Part shown: one piece after another, positions 1 through 8,457 of the stretch
Numbering within the stretch: the first letter of the stretch is position 1
How the letters are laid out: every line of letters begins with the position of its first letter
From: Spirochaetae bacterium HGW-Spirochaetae-2
Lineage (GTDB): Bacteria > Spirochaetota > Spirochaetia > Sphaerochaetales > Sphaerochaetaceae
Direction of reading: 5' to 3'
DNA: 64,000 bases
Assembly (NCBI GenBank): GCA_002839355.1
Contig: PGXW01000016.1
Coordinates: forward strand, 48,728 to 112,727
The notes under the pieces: model-generated
Seen by the model: only the letters and a program-made list of their open reading frames with translations
What the model was told of the DNA's origin: nothing
The model's database searches: none
Translations under genes and position numbers: made by a program

Positions 1-2
1 AG

Positions 3-383
3 GCGGCGGAAATCGATGGAGCTTCGGCTCCCCAGATATTTTTTCGCATCACGTTGCCCAGACTGAAGACCATTGTCCTCTACACTCTGGTCACCAGCAT
101 GATCGGTGGACTGCAGATGTTCGATATCCCCAAGCTGTTTCTCCTGGGCGGTCCGGACAGCGCCACGCTCACCACCAGCGTGTTCATCTACAACCAAGCG
201 TTCAGCGGCAGTTATCTCTACAACCGTGCGGCGGCCGCAAGCATGATCATGTTCGTCATCATCTCGATCCTCTCGGCACTGTTGTTCTTCATCCTTCGTG
301 ACAGGGATCCCGGACGCGCACGAAGGCGGGAGCGCGAGTTGCGCAGGATCGCAAGGACCCTCGATGGGGAGGTGTCGGTATGA
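3..383 (+). CDS. Sugar ABC transporter permease (MalF/UgpA-like), 5' end outside window
   Basis: This is the C-terminal part of an integral-membrane permease of a carbohydrate ABC importer; the 5' end is cut by the window edge. The open frame runs from base 3 and begins with the EAA loop that docks on the ATPase (AAEIDGASAPQIFFRITLP), a hallmark of binding-protein-dependent permeases. Two hydrophobic segments follow, then a basic cytoplasmic tail. The stop overlaps the next permease start by 4 bp (ATGA), so the two are translationally coupled and probably form the heterodimeric channel. The solute-binding protein and the rest of this gene should lie upstream. The substrate cannot be read from sequence; the downstream GH3 enzyme suggests an oligosaccharide or beta-glucoside. 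Confidence 0.9.
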   Translation, partial: AAEIDGASAPQIFFRITLPRLKTIVLYTLVTSMIGGLQMFDIPKLFLLGGPDSATLTTSVFIYNQAFSGSYLYNRAAAASMIMFVIISILSALLFFILRDRDPGRARRRERELRRIARTLDGEVSV

Positions 384-1228
384 AGATGGGCATGCTCGCT
401 TCTCGCAACAGTACGAAGGCAGTCATCTATATCGTGTGCATCTTCCTGGCATTGATAAGCATTTTTCCCTTCTGGATCATGTTCATGAACGCAACACGCA
501 GCACCTTCGAGATCCAGCAGAATTCCGTGGCGTTCTGGCCTTCGACATTCCTTTCCAGCAATTGGAAGATACTGGTTGGAAAAAGTTTCAACCCGTTGAC
601 TGGATTCATGAATTCCATGCTGGTTTCAACCGGCGCCACGTTGGGGGCGGTCTACTTTTCCTCGCTTACCGCATACGCGTTGGTCGCGTATAGCTGGAAA
701 CTGCGACAACCCTTCTTCACGTTCATCATGGCTATCCTCATGATACCTGCGCAAGTGTCGAGTATCGGCTTTTACCAGTTCATGTACAGTATCCACTGGA
801 CAAACAGTCTGTGGCCACTGATATTACCGGCAATAGCGACCCCCGCGATGGTGTTTTTCATGCGCCAATACCTTATGGCAACCCTGTCGTTGGAAATTGT
901 CGATTCAGCGCGAATCGATGGCGCGGGAGAGTTCTATACATTCAATCGGATCATCCTGCCGATCATGAAACCGGCGATAGCCACGCAGGCGATCTTTTCC
1001 TTTGTATTCAGCTGGAACAACTTGTTCTTGCCTTTGATCCTTCTGACTAACAACAAGAAGTATACGATGCCCATCATGGTAAGCCTGTTGAGAGGCGACA
1101 TCTACAAGACGGAATACGGTTCAGTATATCTGGGGCTTGCCCTTACGGTCCTGCCGTTGTTCGTCATCTACTTCCTGCTTTCGAAATATATTATTGCCGG
1201 GGTTGCGCTGGGTGCGTTGAAGGAGTGA
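380..1228 (+). CDS. Sugar ABC transporter permease (MalG/UgpE-like)
   Basis: Inner-membrane permease of 282 residues, the normal length for the MalG-type partner of a CUT1 carbohydrate importer. About six membrane segments are visible. The first spans roughly residues 16-34, and the EAA-type loop (EIVDSARIDGAGEFYTFNRI) lies near residues 172-191, followed by ILPIMKPAI, as in the family. The start overlaps the previous permease stop by 4 bp, and the GH3 glycosidase begins 4 bp after its stop. All three probably share one transcript for uptake and hydrolysis of a glycoside. No ATPase gene is present here; CUT1 systems often use a shared MsmK-type ATPase encoded elsewhere. Confidence 0.92.
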   Translation: MKMGMLASRNSTKAVIYIVCIFLALISIFPFWIMFMNATRSTFEIQQNSVAFWPSTFLSSNWKILVGKSFNPLTGFMNSMLVSTGATLGAVYFSSLTAYALVAYSWKLRQPFFTFIMAILMIPAQVSSIGFYQFMYSIHWTNSLWPLILPAIATPAMVFFMRQYLMATLSLEIVDSARIDGAGEFYTFNRIILPIMKPAIATQAIFSFVFSWNNLFLPLILLTNNKKYTMPIMVSLLRGDIYKTEYGSVYLGLALTVLPLFVIYFLLSKYIIAGVALGALKE

Positions 1229-1232
1229 TGGT

Positions 1233-3599
1233 ATGCGGACGAATTATGAACGGGCAGTAGGGCTCCTGAAGGAAATGACCTTGGAAGAGAAGGTCGCCCA
1301 ACTCTGTGCCGCTTGGCTGGAAATCTCGGAAGATGGCAGCTTCTCGGTAAAAGAAACGGCATTCCGGGCTGATCGCCCCGCACATGACCGGGAAATGGTG
1401 TTGGGCAATGGCATTGGACAACTCACGCGACCATACGGCACACGTTCCCTTGCTCCCAGAAAGGTGGCACGGGGAATCAATGAGATCCAGCGGTATTTGA
1501 CCGGTCGTACCCGTCTCGGTATTCCGGCGATGCTCCACGAGGAATGTCTTGCTGGAGCCATGGTCCAGGATGCGACGATATTTCCCTGCAGCCTCAACTA
1601 TGGAGCCACCTGGGACACTTCGCTCATGTATCGGATCTCGCGGGCAATCGGGCGGGAGTTGACTTCACTTGGTATCCACGAAGGGTTGGCCCCGGTCCTG
1701 GACGTCGCGCGGGATGCCCGCTGGGGACGATTGGAGGAAACGTTCGGTGAAGATCCGTATCTTGTAGGTTCAATGGGTATTTCCTATGTCAAAGGTTTGC
1801 AGGGCCCCAACAGGTCTCCGATTTCGACGCTCAAGCATTTTGTCGGACACTCTTCGAGCGAAGGTGGAAGAAACCATGCTCCCGTCCATATCGGACAGCG
1901 CGAATTGTCCAATACGTTTGCCCTGCCTTTCGAGATGGTGGTGAAGGCGGCTGCTCCGGGGGCAGTCATGCCGGCATACCATGATATTGATGGTGAACCC
2001 TGCTCATCCTCCCATTCGCTGATCACAGGATTGCTGAAGCGGACGTGGGGATTCGACGGCTTGGTGGTTGCCGATTATGAAGCACCCATGCAACTGTTTG
2101 CTGATCACAAGGTAGCTCGCGACGTTTCCGAAGCGGCCGCACTTGCATTGAAGGCCGGGATGGATATGGAACTCCCCAGCAGTACGACCTTCAAGAAGGG
2201 TCTTTTTGAAGCTGTGGGGCGTGGCTTGATAGAAATTGCCGAGGTGGATGCCTCTGTGCTCAAGATCCTGCTGGAAAAATTCCGGTTGGGTTTGTTCGAC
2301 CATCCGTTCATTGAAATCGATGCGATTGAACTCGGTTCACCCGCGAACCATGACCTGGCTGTCGAGGTAGCGGAGAAATCGATGGTGCTCCTGAAGAATT
2401 CCGGCGTGCTTCCATTGCCACAGGTAGGTTCGATCGCCTTGATAGGTCCTTTGGCGGACCACCCCTATGCCATGCTCAGCGGGTATTCCGCTCCGGTACA
2501 TCTGCAAGGTTCGAGCAATCCGGAGGACACGGTACCCGCACGGGCCTTGTCGATCAGGAAGGCGTTGGAAACGGTCCGGGGGAAAGCGACCATTATGTAT
2601 GAACCGGGTTGTAAGATCTACGACTATTCGTTCAAGGACGCCGTGTATTTTCCTGGCGATGTAAGCGAGGACGAGCAGAATTCGCTCCAGTCGCCCAGTG
2701 AGGACACCAGTAATATCGCTTCCGCCGTAGCGTTGGCCAAAGAGGCGGATGTGGTTGTGGTTGTGGTTGTGGTTGGGGATCTTGTCGGGTTGTTCCAACA
2801 TGGAACGGTCGGAGAAGGCTCCGACGTCTCCTCGCTTCGGTTGCCCGGCGTGCAACAACAATTGCTCGATGCGGTCTTGGAAACAGGGAAACCGGTTGTC
2901 GTTGTCTTGGTCAGCGGGCGACCGTACGAACTGGGAAAGGCTTTGGGTAGCGCTGATGCTATCTTGGCGACATGGTTGCCTGGAGAGGGTGGTGGTGAAG
3001 CCACCGCGCGGATCCTATTCGGACTAGCGGTGCCGGGTGGGAAGACACCGCTCTCGTTTCCCAAGACTGCCGGGGCTATGCCACATTTCTACAATTACTC
3101 CTATAAGGCTCCTGGATTGCCGAAACAAAGACAATTCGATCCGGTGTTTCCCTTCGGTTTTGGGTTGAGCTATACCCGATTCTCGTACGGGGAGTGTTCT
3201 GTTGATGCCCTTACAGTGCCGAACGACGGTGTTGTGCGGATATCCGCCGTTATCGGGAATATTGGCAATTTCACCGGTGATGAAGTTGTCCAACTCTACG
3301 TACACGACTGCCAGGCCTCGATTGTTCGGCCAGTCAAGGAGTTGAAGGGGTTCGCCCGTGTTTCTCTCGACCCGGGAACACGACGTCGGGTTGTATTCGC
3401 GTTGCCGGTGGATATGCTCTCGTTCATAGCCGATGGAACTACAAGGATAGTCGAACCGGGCTTCTTCGAGATCATGATCGGCCGATCCTCCCGTGATATC
3501 GTCTGGTCACAAGAAGTGGAGGTGCTCGGTCCTAAACGGGTGCTTCCACGCGATTGGAGTTTCCAGACGGGTGTGGCAATCGAAGAGATTGTCGGGTGA
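1233..3599 (+). CDS. Glycoside hydrolase family 3 beta-glucosidase/beta-xylosidase
   Basis: A 788-residue GH3 enzyme with no signal peptide, so cytoplasmic. It would hydrolyse beta-glycosides imported by the two permeases just upstream. Visible family features are RDARWGRLEETFGEDP, the KHFVGH motif, and VADYE, in which Asp281 is the expected nucleophile. A second alpha/beta sandwich domain begins near residue 385, and a C-terminal fibronectin-III-like domain starts near residue 660. The ATG is preceded by GGAG and is in the same operon as the permeases. A run of eight valines near residue 510 is encoded by four perfect GTGGTT repeats (2751-2774), a longer run than is usual at this strand. Beta-glucosidase versus xylosidase specificity cannot be decided by eye. 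Confidence 0.93.
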   Translation: MRTNYERAVGLLKEMTLEEKVAQLCAAWLEISEDGSFSVKETAFRADRPAHDREMVLGNGIGQLTRPYGTRSLAPRKVARGINEIQRYLTGRTRLGIPAMLHEECLAGAMVQDATIFPCSLNYGATWDTSLMYRISRAIGRELTSLGIHEGLAPVLDVARDARWGRLEETFGEDPYLVGSMGISYVKGLQGPNRSPISTLKHFVGHSSSEGGRNHAPVHIGQRELSNTFALPFEMVVKAAAPGAVMPAYHDIDGEPCSSSHSLITGLLKRTWGFDGLVVADYEAPMQLFADHKVARDVSEAAALALKAGMDMELPSSTTFKKGLFEAVGRGLIEIAEVDASVLKILLEKFRLGLFDHPFIEIDAIELGSPANHDLAVEVAEKSMVLLKNSGVLPLPQVGSIALIGPLADHPYAMLSGYSAPVHLQGSSNPEDTVPARALSIRKALETVRGKATIMYEPGCKIYDYSFKDAVYFPGDVSEDEQNSLQSPSEDTSNIASAVALAKEADVVVVVVVVGDLVGLFQHGTVGEGSDVSSLRLPGVQQQLLDAVLETGKPVVVVLVSGRPYELGKALGSADAILATWLPGEGGGEATARILFGLAVPGGKTPLSFPKTAGAMPHFYNYSYKAPGLPKQRQFDPVFPFGFGLSYTRFSYGECSVDALTVPNDGVVRISAVIGNIGNFTGDEVVQLYVHDCQASIVRPVKELKGFARVSLDPGTRRRVVFALPVDMLSFIADGTTRIVEPGFFEIMIGRSSRDIVWSQEVEVLGPKRVLPRDWSFQTGVAIEEIVG

Positions 3600-3620
3600 A
3601 TGGGTATGCCAGGAGCGTAG

Positions 3621-3649
3621 TTGACATATCTTGCTGTAAATTATATAGT
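3621..3649 (+). promoter_or_regulatory. Sigma-70-type promoter of gpx-ohrR
   Basis: TTGACA at 3621-3626 and TATAGT at 3644-3649 are separated by exactly 17 bp. The ATG of the peroxidase gene lies about 37 bp past the -10 element. This is one of the closest matches to the sigma-70 consensus in the window. The -10 box lies inside a large palindrome, which implies repression by occlusion. Confidence 0.75.
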
Positions 3650-3664
3650 GCACAATATAATTTA
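3637..3664. promoter_or_regulatory. 28-bp palindromic operator candidate (OhrR site)
   Basis: The two 14-base halves are reverse complements at 13 of 14 positions. The arms are TAAATTATAT and ATATAATTTA around a GTGCAC core flanked by one A on each side; that A/A pair is the only mismatch. The palindrome covers the -10 element and probable transcription start of the gpx-ohrR operon. OhrR-family repressors bind AT-rich inverted repeats at this place in their own promoters, so autoregulation by the OhrR encoded 0.5 kb downstream is the natural inference. The sequence differs from the Bacillus OhrR box. Confidence 0.65.
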
Positions 3665-3686
3665 GAACAATACAAATGAGGTGCAT

Positions 3687-4166
3687 ATGGCTACGACTAT
3701 CTATGATTTCCATGCGAAGACCAATTCCGGAAAGGACTTTTCCTTCGAGACCTTGAAAGGGCGACCGATCCTGGTGGTGAACACCGCAAGCAAATGTGGT
3801 TTCACTCCCCAATACGAGGGACTGGAGGAACTGTATCGCGAATATGGACCGAAGGGATTGGAGATAGTGGCGTTTCCATGCGATCAGTTTGCCCATCAGG
3901 AACCGGGTGACGATGCGGCGATAGAGCAATTCTGCAAGGTCAACTATGGTGTGACGTTCCCGATCATGTCGAAGATCGAAGTGAATGGGGAGTCTGCCCA
4001 TCCGTTGTATGTCTGGTTGAAGAACCAGGCTTCCGGTGTTCTGGGTAACGGCATAAAGTGGAATTTCACCAAGTTCCTGGTTGCCAAGGACGGAGAGGCT
4101 GTAACCAGGTTCGCCCCGACGGTGGAACCCAAGGATATGCGCAAGGATATCGAGCGGGTGCTGTGA
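3687..4166 (+). CDS. Glutathione peroxidase family thiol peroxidase
   Basis: A 159-residue cytoplasmic peroxidase of the GPx/BtuE family that reduces H2O2 or organic peroxides, in bacteria usually with thioredoxin. The peroxidatic cysteine is Cys37 in NTASKCGFTPQY, where animal enzymes have selenocysteine. The second signature, FPCDQFAHQEPG (about residues 63-74), and the KWNFTKFL motif with the catalytic Trp-Asn pair are present. I chose the ATG at 3687, five bases after GAGG, over an in-frame GTG at 3681 that overlaps that ribosome site. The stop overlaps the start of ohrR, so the two are coupled and probably peroxide-inducible from the promoter at 3621. Confidence 0.93.
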   Translation: MATTIYDFHAKTNSGKDFSFETLKGRPILVVNTASKCGFTPQYEGLEELYREYGPKGLEIVAFPCDQFAHQEPGDDAAIEQFCKVNYGVTFPIMSKIEVNGESAHPLYVWLKNQASGVLGNGIKWNFTKFLVAKDGEAVTRFAPTVEPKDMRKDIERVL

Positions 4167-4636
4167 TGGATACCGCCCCGTTGTTGTTGGAGAACCAGAT
4201 TTGTTTCCGCGTGTATTCGCTTGAGAAGTCCATTATGGCTGCATACAAACCTATCTTGCGGGCCCTTGGCCTGACCTATCCGCAATACCTGGTCATGCTG
4301 GTGTTGTGGGAAAAGGGAGAATCCACAATCGGCGGCTTGTGCGAGTCGTTGGGTCTCGATACCGGCACGGTTTCACCGCTGGTGAAGCGGATGGAGAAGA
4401 GTGGCCTGGTGGAAAGGCATAGGCAACCTGCCGATGAACGGACAGTGGTGGTTGTCTTGACCGAAAAGGGGAGCCGACTACGACAGGAGGCAGTGCAGGT
4501 CCCGCACATGATAGGGAACTGCCTGTTCGGCAGCGCCGGCGGGTTTGATCTTGTCTCGTACAACCGCTTGCGGACCGCACTGGACGAGGCCTTGCAAGCA
4601 TTGCAGGCACATGCGGGCCTGGATTTGGAAACTTGA
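4166..4636 (+). CDS. ohrR: OhrR-type MarR family organic-peroxide sensor/repressor
   Basis: A 156-residue winged-helix MarR protein. The N-terminal LENQICFRVYS carries Cys13, in the place of the single reactive cysteine of Bacillus OhrR, and Tyr27 and Tyr38 match its two hydrogen-bonding tyrosines. The recognition region LDTGTVSPLVKRMEKSGLV and the wing RHRQPADERTV are conserved. Two further cysteines (59 and 119) could allow a two-cysteine mode. The ATG overlaps the gpx stop (TGATG). In known systems the partner is the Ohr peroxidase; here it is a glutathione-peroxidase homologue. It probably represses its own operon through the palindrome at 3637-3664. Confidence 0.88.
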   Translation: MDTAPLLLENQICFRVYSLEKSIMAAYKPILRALGLTYPQYLVMLVLWEKGESTIGGLCESLGLDTGTVSPLVKRMEKSGLVERHRQPADERTVVVVLTEKGSRLRQEAVQVPHMIGNCLFGSAGGFDLVSYNRLRTALDEALQALQAHAGLDLET

Positions 4637-4772
4637 TCAGGATTACAGTACGTTTCATCCCTTTTCGGGTATCTGGACAGACATACTGACGGATACGGTA
4701 TATTACCAATTCCAAAACAGTATCACCATGTGGTATGCTGATAACCTGTAAAGACAAGAAAGGAGATGCAGC

Positions 4773-5633
4773 ATGAAAATTGCCAGACAACTGTTCGTGA
4801 CACTCATATTGGTATCGTTCGCAACTGTGGGTCTTTTTGCCGCGGAAAGCGAAATGTCGGGGAACTTGAAGCTTATCGCAAGCACGGCTCCCGAATTCAA
4901 GGTAGAAGCCGGTTATACAGTCAAGATCCCCTTCCTCCAGGGGGAGGGACCGTTGTTTAGTGGGAACAATGTGAAACTCAAAGGACTCATGGGGCTTTCT
5001 CCTGTTGCCGCGACCTTGTCGGTCGATGCGGTGTTGACACCCGTGGCGGTCATGGAGCTCTCTGTGGGTGGAGCCATGGGAACCGGATGGGATTTCCCGC
5101 TCATGGATACCGAAGGCCTTCGGGTGGGAGACGGAATCGCTGATTCCACGTCGGCTTCCATGGAAGGAATCTACTACAAGGGTCGGGCCGGAGTCGCGTT
5201 GCAGTTCGACACGGCTGCCATTTGGCCGGGTGAGTGGAAAAGTGTGGTCATGCGGACCTATCACGAGGTGAATTACCAAGGATATTCCGATGCTCCAGGG
5301 ACAGGGTTTGCCTGGGAATACGAGACCAATGGTTTGCGCCAAAACGGTTTGAACTACAAGGGAGAATATCTGGTCGGCTACCAGATGCCGCTCATGGTCA
5401 ATACCGTGGCGATCATGCTGGAGACCTATCTGGACAATATCGGAACCGAATTCGAGGTTACGCCCATGACGTTCGACCTTGGTCTGGTCGCCAACGTGAA
5501 GTTCTCCGACCGCTTGAATCTCACCATCATACCCCAGCTGACAACAAGATATACGGATGCGGATACTCGCTTGGTAACTCACGGTGACATCAAGTTCAAA
5601 CGTGTCGCGGCCATGTTGAATTACGCTTTGTAA
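4773..5633 (+). CDS. Exported beta-barrel-like outer-membrane protein, unknown function
   Basis: A 286-residue protein with a clear Sec signal peptide (positively charged start, hydrophobic stretch about residues 8-20, then LFAAE as the likely cleavage site). The mature part shows alternating hydrophobic and polar residues, many Gly and aromatic residues and no membrane helix, as in outer-membrane barrels. It ends in a strand (RVAAMLNYAL) resembling a C-terminal barrel strand. The start has a strong site (AAAGGAG). It is monocistronic and followed by a terminator-like hairpin. I do not recognise a named family; small spirochaetal porin-like proteins are the closest general resemblance. Confidence 0.6.
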   Translation: MKIARQLFVTLILVSFATVGLFAAESEMSGNLKLIASTAPEFKVEAGYTVKIPFLQGEGPLFSGNNVKLKGLMGLSPVAATLSVDAVLTPVAVMELSVGGAMGTGWDFPLMDTEGLRVGDGIADSTSASMEGIYYKGRAGVALQFDTAAIWPGEWKSVVMRTYHEVNYQGYSDAPGTGFAWEYETNGLRQNGLNYKGEYLVGYQMPLMVNTVAIMLETYLDNIGTEFEVTPMTFDLGLVANVKFSDRLNLTIIPQLTTRYTDADTRLVTHGDIKFKRVAAMLNYAL

Positions 5634-5660
5634 TGCTACAAGAGCACCAGTTCACGTGGA

Positions 5661-5721
5661 AACCGGATACTGTGTCGGGAGGGCAACCTTGCTGGGCACG
5701 GAATCCGGTTCTCTTTTTTTT
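5661..5721 (+). terminator. Probable rho-independent terminator
   Basis: AACCGGAT (5661-5668) is complementary to ATCCGGTT (5703-5710), and a run of nine T begins at 5713. The loop is long (34 bases), so a shorter inner structure may form first. It follows the outer-membrane protein gene. Confidence 0.5.
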
Positions 5722-5860
5722 CTAGGGGTCGGAAATCCTGGGGGTGGTTGTACAAATTTTGCATATGCTCTAAGATTGTATGGAAAATTCATGATATCGA
5801 TGATTTAGTTATAAAAAATTTGCGATATGATAATATTATAGCTAATGTAGGGAGACCAAT

Positions 5861-7108
5861 ATGGACAATAGTGCACCCGATTTCTCGTGGGTTATCCGGG
5901 ACCATGGAAAGAAGAATCTAACCGTTGCGAAAGAGATGTTCCCTATTGAAGTCGCCAGGATCGCACGACGGTTCCACCGGCAGATTCCCGGATACCAGAT
6001 GAGTCCATTGGTGTCGCTACCGAATCTGGCGGCTATGTTCGGGGTCGGAGGTATTTGGGTCAAGGACGAAGCTTCCCGCCTGGAGCTCAACAGCTTCAAG
6101 GTTCTCGGAGGGTCGTTCGCTCTGTATCGATTTATCCAGGAACGGCTGGGGATATCGGATAAGGATATGACCTACAAGTATCTTATCTCGGCTGAAGTCA
6201 GGGAGAAATTGGGTGATATCACCTTTGCCAGTGCCACCGACGGCAACCATGGCCGAGGAATCGCTTGGGCAGCCCAGAAGCTCGGGCACAAGTGTGTCAT
6301 ATACGTCCACTCGGAAACGAGCAGGCGCCGTATCGATGCGATCCGCAGTTATGGAGCGACCGTAAAGATCATTACGGGCAATTACGATGACGCGGTTCGC
6401 CAGATTGTTGTCGATGCCAAGAAGTTCGGCTGGGAAATTATCAGCGATACGAGTTGGGAAGGATACACACAGGTCCCCACATGGATCATGCAAGGGTATA
6501 CGACCATGATGGCGGAGATCCAGGAACAGTTCAGCGGACAGGGAATCGTACGGCCTACCCATGTGTTCGTGCAAGCTGGGGTAGGGGCTTTGGCGGCCTC
6601 CGTGATCGGATACTATCAAAGTCTCTGTGGCGATCGCGCTCCCAAGTGTATCGTCGTCGAACCAGACAAGGCTGCGTGCCTATTTGCGAGCGCTACGGCG
6701 AACGACGGGACACCGCATCATGTCGATGGTACCTTGGATACCATCATGGCCGGTCTCGCGTGTGGAGAGCCAAGCGAAATCGCTTGGAATGTATTGAAGG
6801 ATACGGTCGATGCCTTCGTCTCCGTTCCGGATTATACGGCGGCCCACGGCATGCGGGTCTACGCAACACCCTTGAAGGGAGATCCGTTCATTGTCAGTGG
6901 TGAGAGTGGGGCGGTGACACTCGGTGCCTTGCTGTCGATCTTAAAGCAGAATGGTGCACAACAGTTGCGGGAATTCCTTAAAATGGATGAAGATAGCCAA
7001 ATACTTCTTATCAATACCGAAGGGAATACCGATCCTGTCCTGTTCCGACAGATTATCTGGGCAGGCAGCAATCCTGTTCCCAAGGAATACTGGTTCGATA
7101 GGGAATAG
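5861..7108 (+). CDS. dpaL: Diaminopropionate ammonia-lyase
   Basis: A 415-residue PLP-dependent fold-type II enzyme that splits 2,3-diaminopropionate into pyruvate and ammonia; the family also includes E. coli YgeX. The PLP lysine is Lys80 in LNSFKVLGGSFA. The SATDGNHGRGIAWAA segment is the family's phosphate/substrate loop, and VFVQAGVGALAA is the glycine-rich cofactor-binding loop. The length matches the family. The ATG is preceded by a GGGAG site. It stands alone between a terminator-like hairpin and the efflux operon. The upstream region to 5633 is AT-rich and may hold the promoter, but I cannot pick a convincing -35/-10 pair. Confidence 0.92.
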   Translation: MDNSAPDFSWVIRDHGKKNLTVAKEMFPIEVARIARRFHRQIPGYQMSPLVSLPNLAAMFGVGGIWVKDEASRLELNSFKVLGGSFALYRFIQERLGISDKDMTYKYLISAEVREKLGDITFASATDGNHGRGIAWAAQKLGHKCVIYVHSETSRRRIDAIRSYGATVKIITGNYDDAVRQIVVDAKKFGWEIISDTSWEGYTQVPTWIMQGYTTMMAEIQEQFSGQGIVRPTHVFVQAGVGALAASVIGYYQSLCGDRAPKCIVVEPDKAACLFASATANDGTPHHVDGTLDTIMAGLACGEPSEIAWNVLKDTVDAFVSVPDYTAAHGMRVYATPLKGDPFIVSGESGAVTLGALLSILKQNGAQQLREFLKMDEDSQILLINTEGNTDPVLFRQIIWAGSNPVPKEYWFDRE

Positions 7109-7173
7109 CCAACTCCATGTAATCACCATGTACATTTCATATCAGATACAAGCAGAGACAGTATTCATTATCC

Positions 7174-8457
7174 ATGATCAAAAAGAGAACAATACTGATA
7201 CTGCTTGTATGCATGTGTATCCTTGTCCCGATTGGCGCAGAAATTCTGCCTCTGGATCGGGCAGTTTCGCTGGCAATGGAAAATGTCTTGGCGATCCGTT
7301 CAGCCGAGTTGACGAAGACGAAAGCATTGCAAGTCGCTGAAACCAATGAATTGCTTCCATCCTTAGGTGTTTCCTATTCCTTCAATCAAGATATCGATCC
7401 TGCACAGGCAACCTTTGGAGATTCCACGCATACCGCGAAGATTGCCTTGAACTGGTCACTTTCGGGATCTTCCCTTCTACAGAAGAAGGAGAAGGCCATC
7501 TCCAAGTCCTCGGCACAGTTTTCCTACGACTCGACTGTCGATGAAATCATATCGGGTATAACCACCCAGTACTGGAACCTTGCCGCTTCCCGTTTGTCGG
7601 TAGAGAGTGCCAGCACAAATCATGAGGCGGCCGAGGAATCGTACAACCAGGTATTGGAATTATATGAGGCTTCCCGTGCCACCAGCCTACAATTGGCGCA
7701 AGCCAAAATGTATCTCCGTGAAACGGAACTAGATTTGAAGCAAATCAAGGACGAGTATGAACAGGCTAAACTGAACTTCCTGGAAAATTTGGGACTATCG
7801 TCCGATTATGGATTTGAATTGGAGGAGATGCCGGTACCACAACCCTTGAAAAATGAAATGGCAGAAGAACTGGTTGCTGAGAACCTTACCGGTACCACTG
7901 CTGTCCAACAAGCCTTCAATTCCCTTGAAGTTGCTGTTATCCAGAGGAAGGCCGCGATCCTTGATGCAAGGATACCACAAATCTCAACATCCCTTGGGTA
8001 TTCCTTCCTGCAGAACGGCAGCAATCTCAGTTCACAACCTGTACAATTGTCGGTTGCGATATCAATACCGTTGGATAGCTACCTCCCTACCAGTTCAACC
8101 AATAGTGCCATCAAGAATACCGCGATTGGGATAGCGCAGGCAGAATTGGGTATACAAATGGTGAAACAAGAGCTGCAACGGGAAATTCGGAACATTCTTA
8201 CTACCATTGGAAACACCTACCTCCTGTATCAAAGTCAACAAGAATATCTGGATATGGCCAGGGAGACGCTCGGTTTGACTACCGAAGCATACGAAGTCGG
8301 GTTGTCCACTCTTGCCGATTACAATGCAGCCAAGAGGGATGCCTACCAGGCTGAAATTTCCCTTGTGGCTCGAGCTTTGGATTATCTACTTGCATGCTAT
8401 GATCTGGCGGACTTGCTGGATATCACCTATGAGACAGTAATGAGGTCCCTTATATGA
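7174..8457 (+). CDS. TolC-family outer-membrane efflux protein
   Basis: A 427-residue outer-membrane channel of the OEP/TolC type. It has a signal peptide (MIKKRTILILLVCMCILVPIG, predicted cut near GAE), then LDRAVSLAMEN, the usual first helix of the family. Two repeats of long coiled-coil helices follow. The second halves carry the typical ATSLQLAQAKMYLRETELDLKQ and STLADYNAAKRDAYQAEISL segments. Its stop overlaps the start of the adaptor gene by 4 bp (ATGA), giving a complete tripartite pump operon with the next two genes. Substrates are not predictable. Confidence 0.92.
   Translation: MIKKRTILILLVCMCILVPIGAEILPLDRAVSLAMENVLAIRSAELTKTKALQVAETNELLPSLGVSYSFNQDIDPAQATFGDSTHTAKIALNWSLSGSSLLQKKEKAISKSSAQFSYDSTVDEIISGITTQYWNLAASRLSVESASTNHEAAEESYNQVLELYEASRATSLQLAQAKMYLRETELDLKQIKDEYEQAKLNFLENLGLSSDYGFELEEMPVPQPLKNEMAEELVAENLTGTTAVQQAFNSLEVAVIQRKAAILDARIPQISTSLGYSFLQNGSNLSSQPVQLSVAISIPLDSYLPTSSTNSAIKNTAIGIAQAELGIQMVKQELQREIRNILTTIGNTYLLYQSQQEYLDMARETLGLTTEAYEVGLSTLADYNAAKRDAYQAEISLVARALDYLLACYDLADLLDITYETVMRSLI

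Noticed and set aside
2337..2861. 174-residue leftward frame in the GH3 gene
   Set aside because: It has repetitive Asn-His translation of the antisense of the GTGGTT repeat; clearly a shadow.
4293..5582. 429-residue leftward frame
   Set aside because: It runs antisense through ohrR and the exported protein gene, which have signal peptide, motifs and ribosome sites. The leftward product has low-complexity basic composition and no start context.
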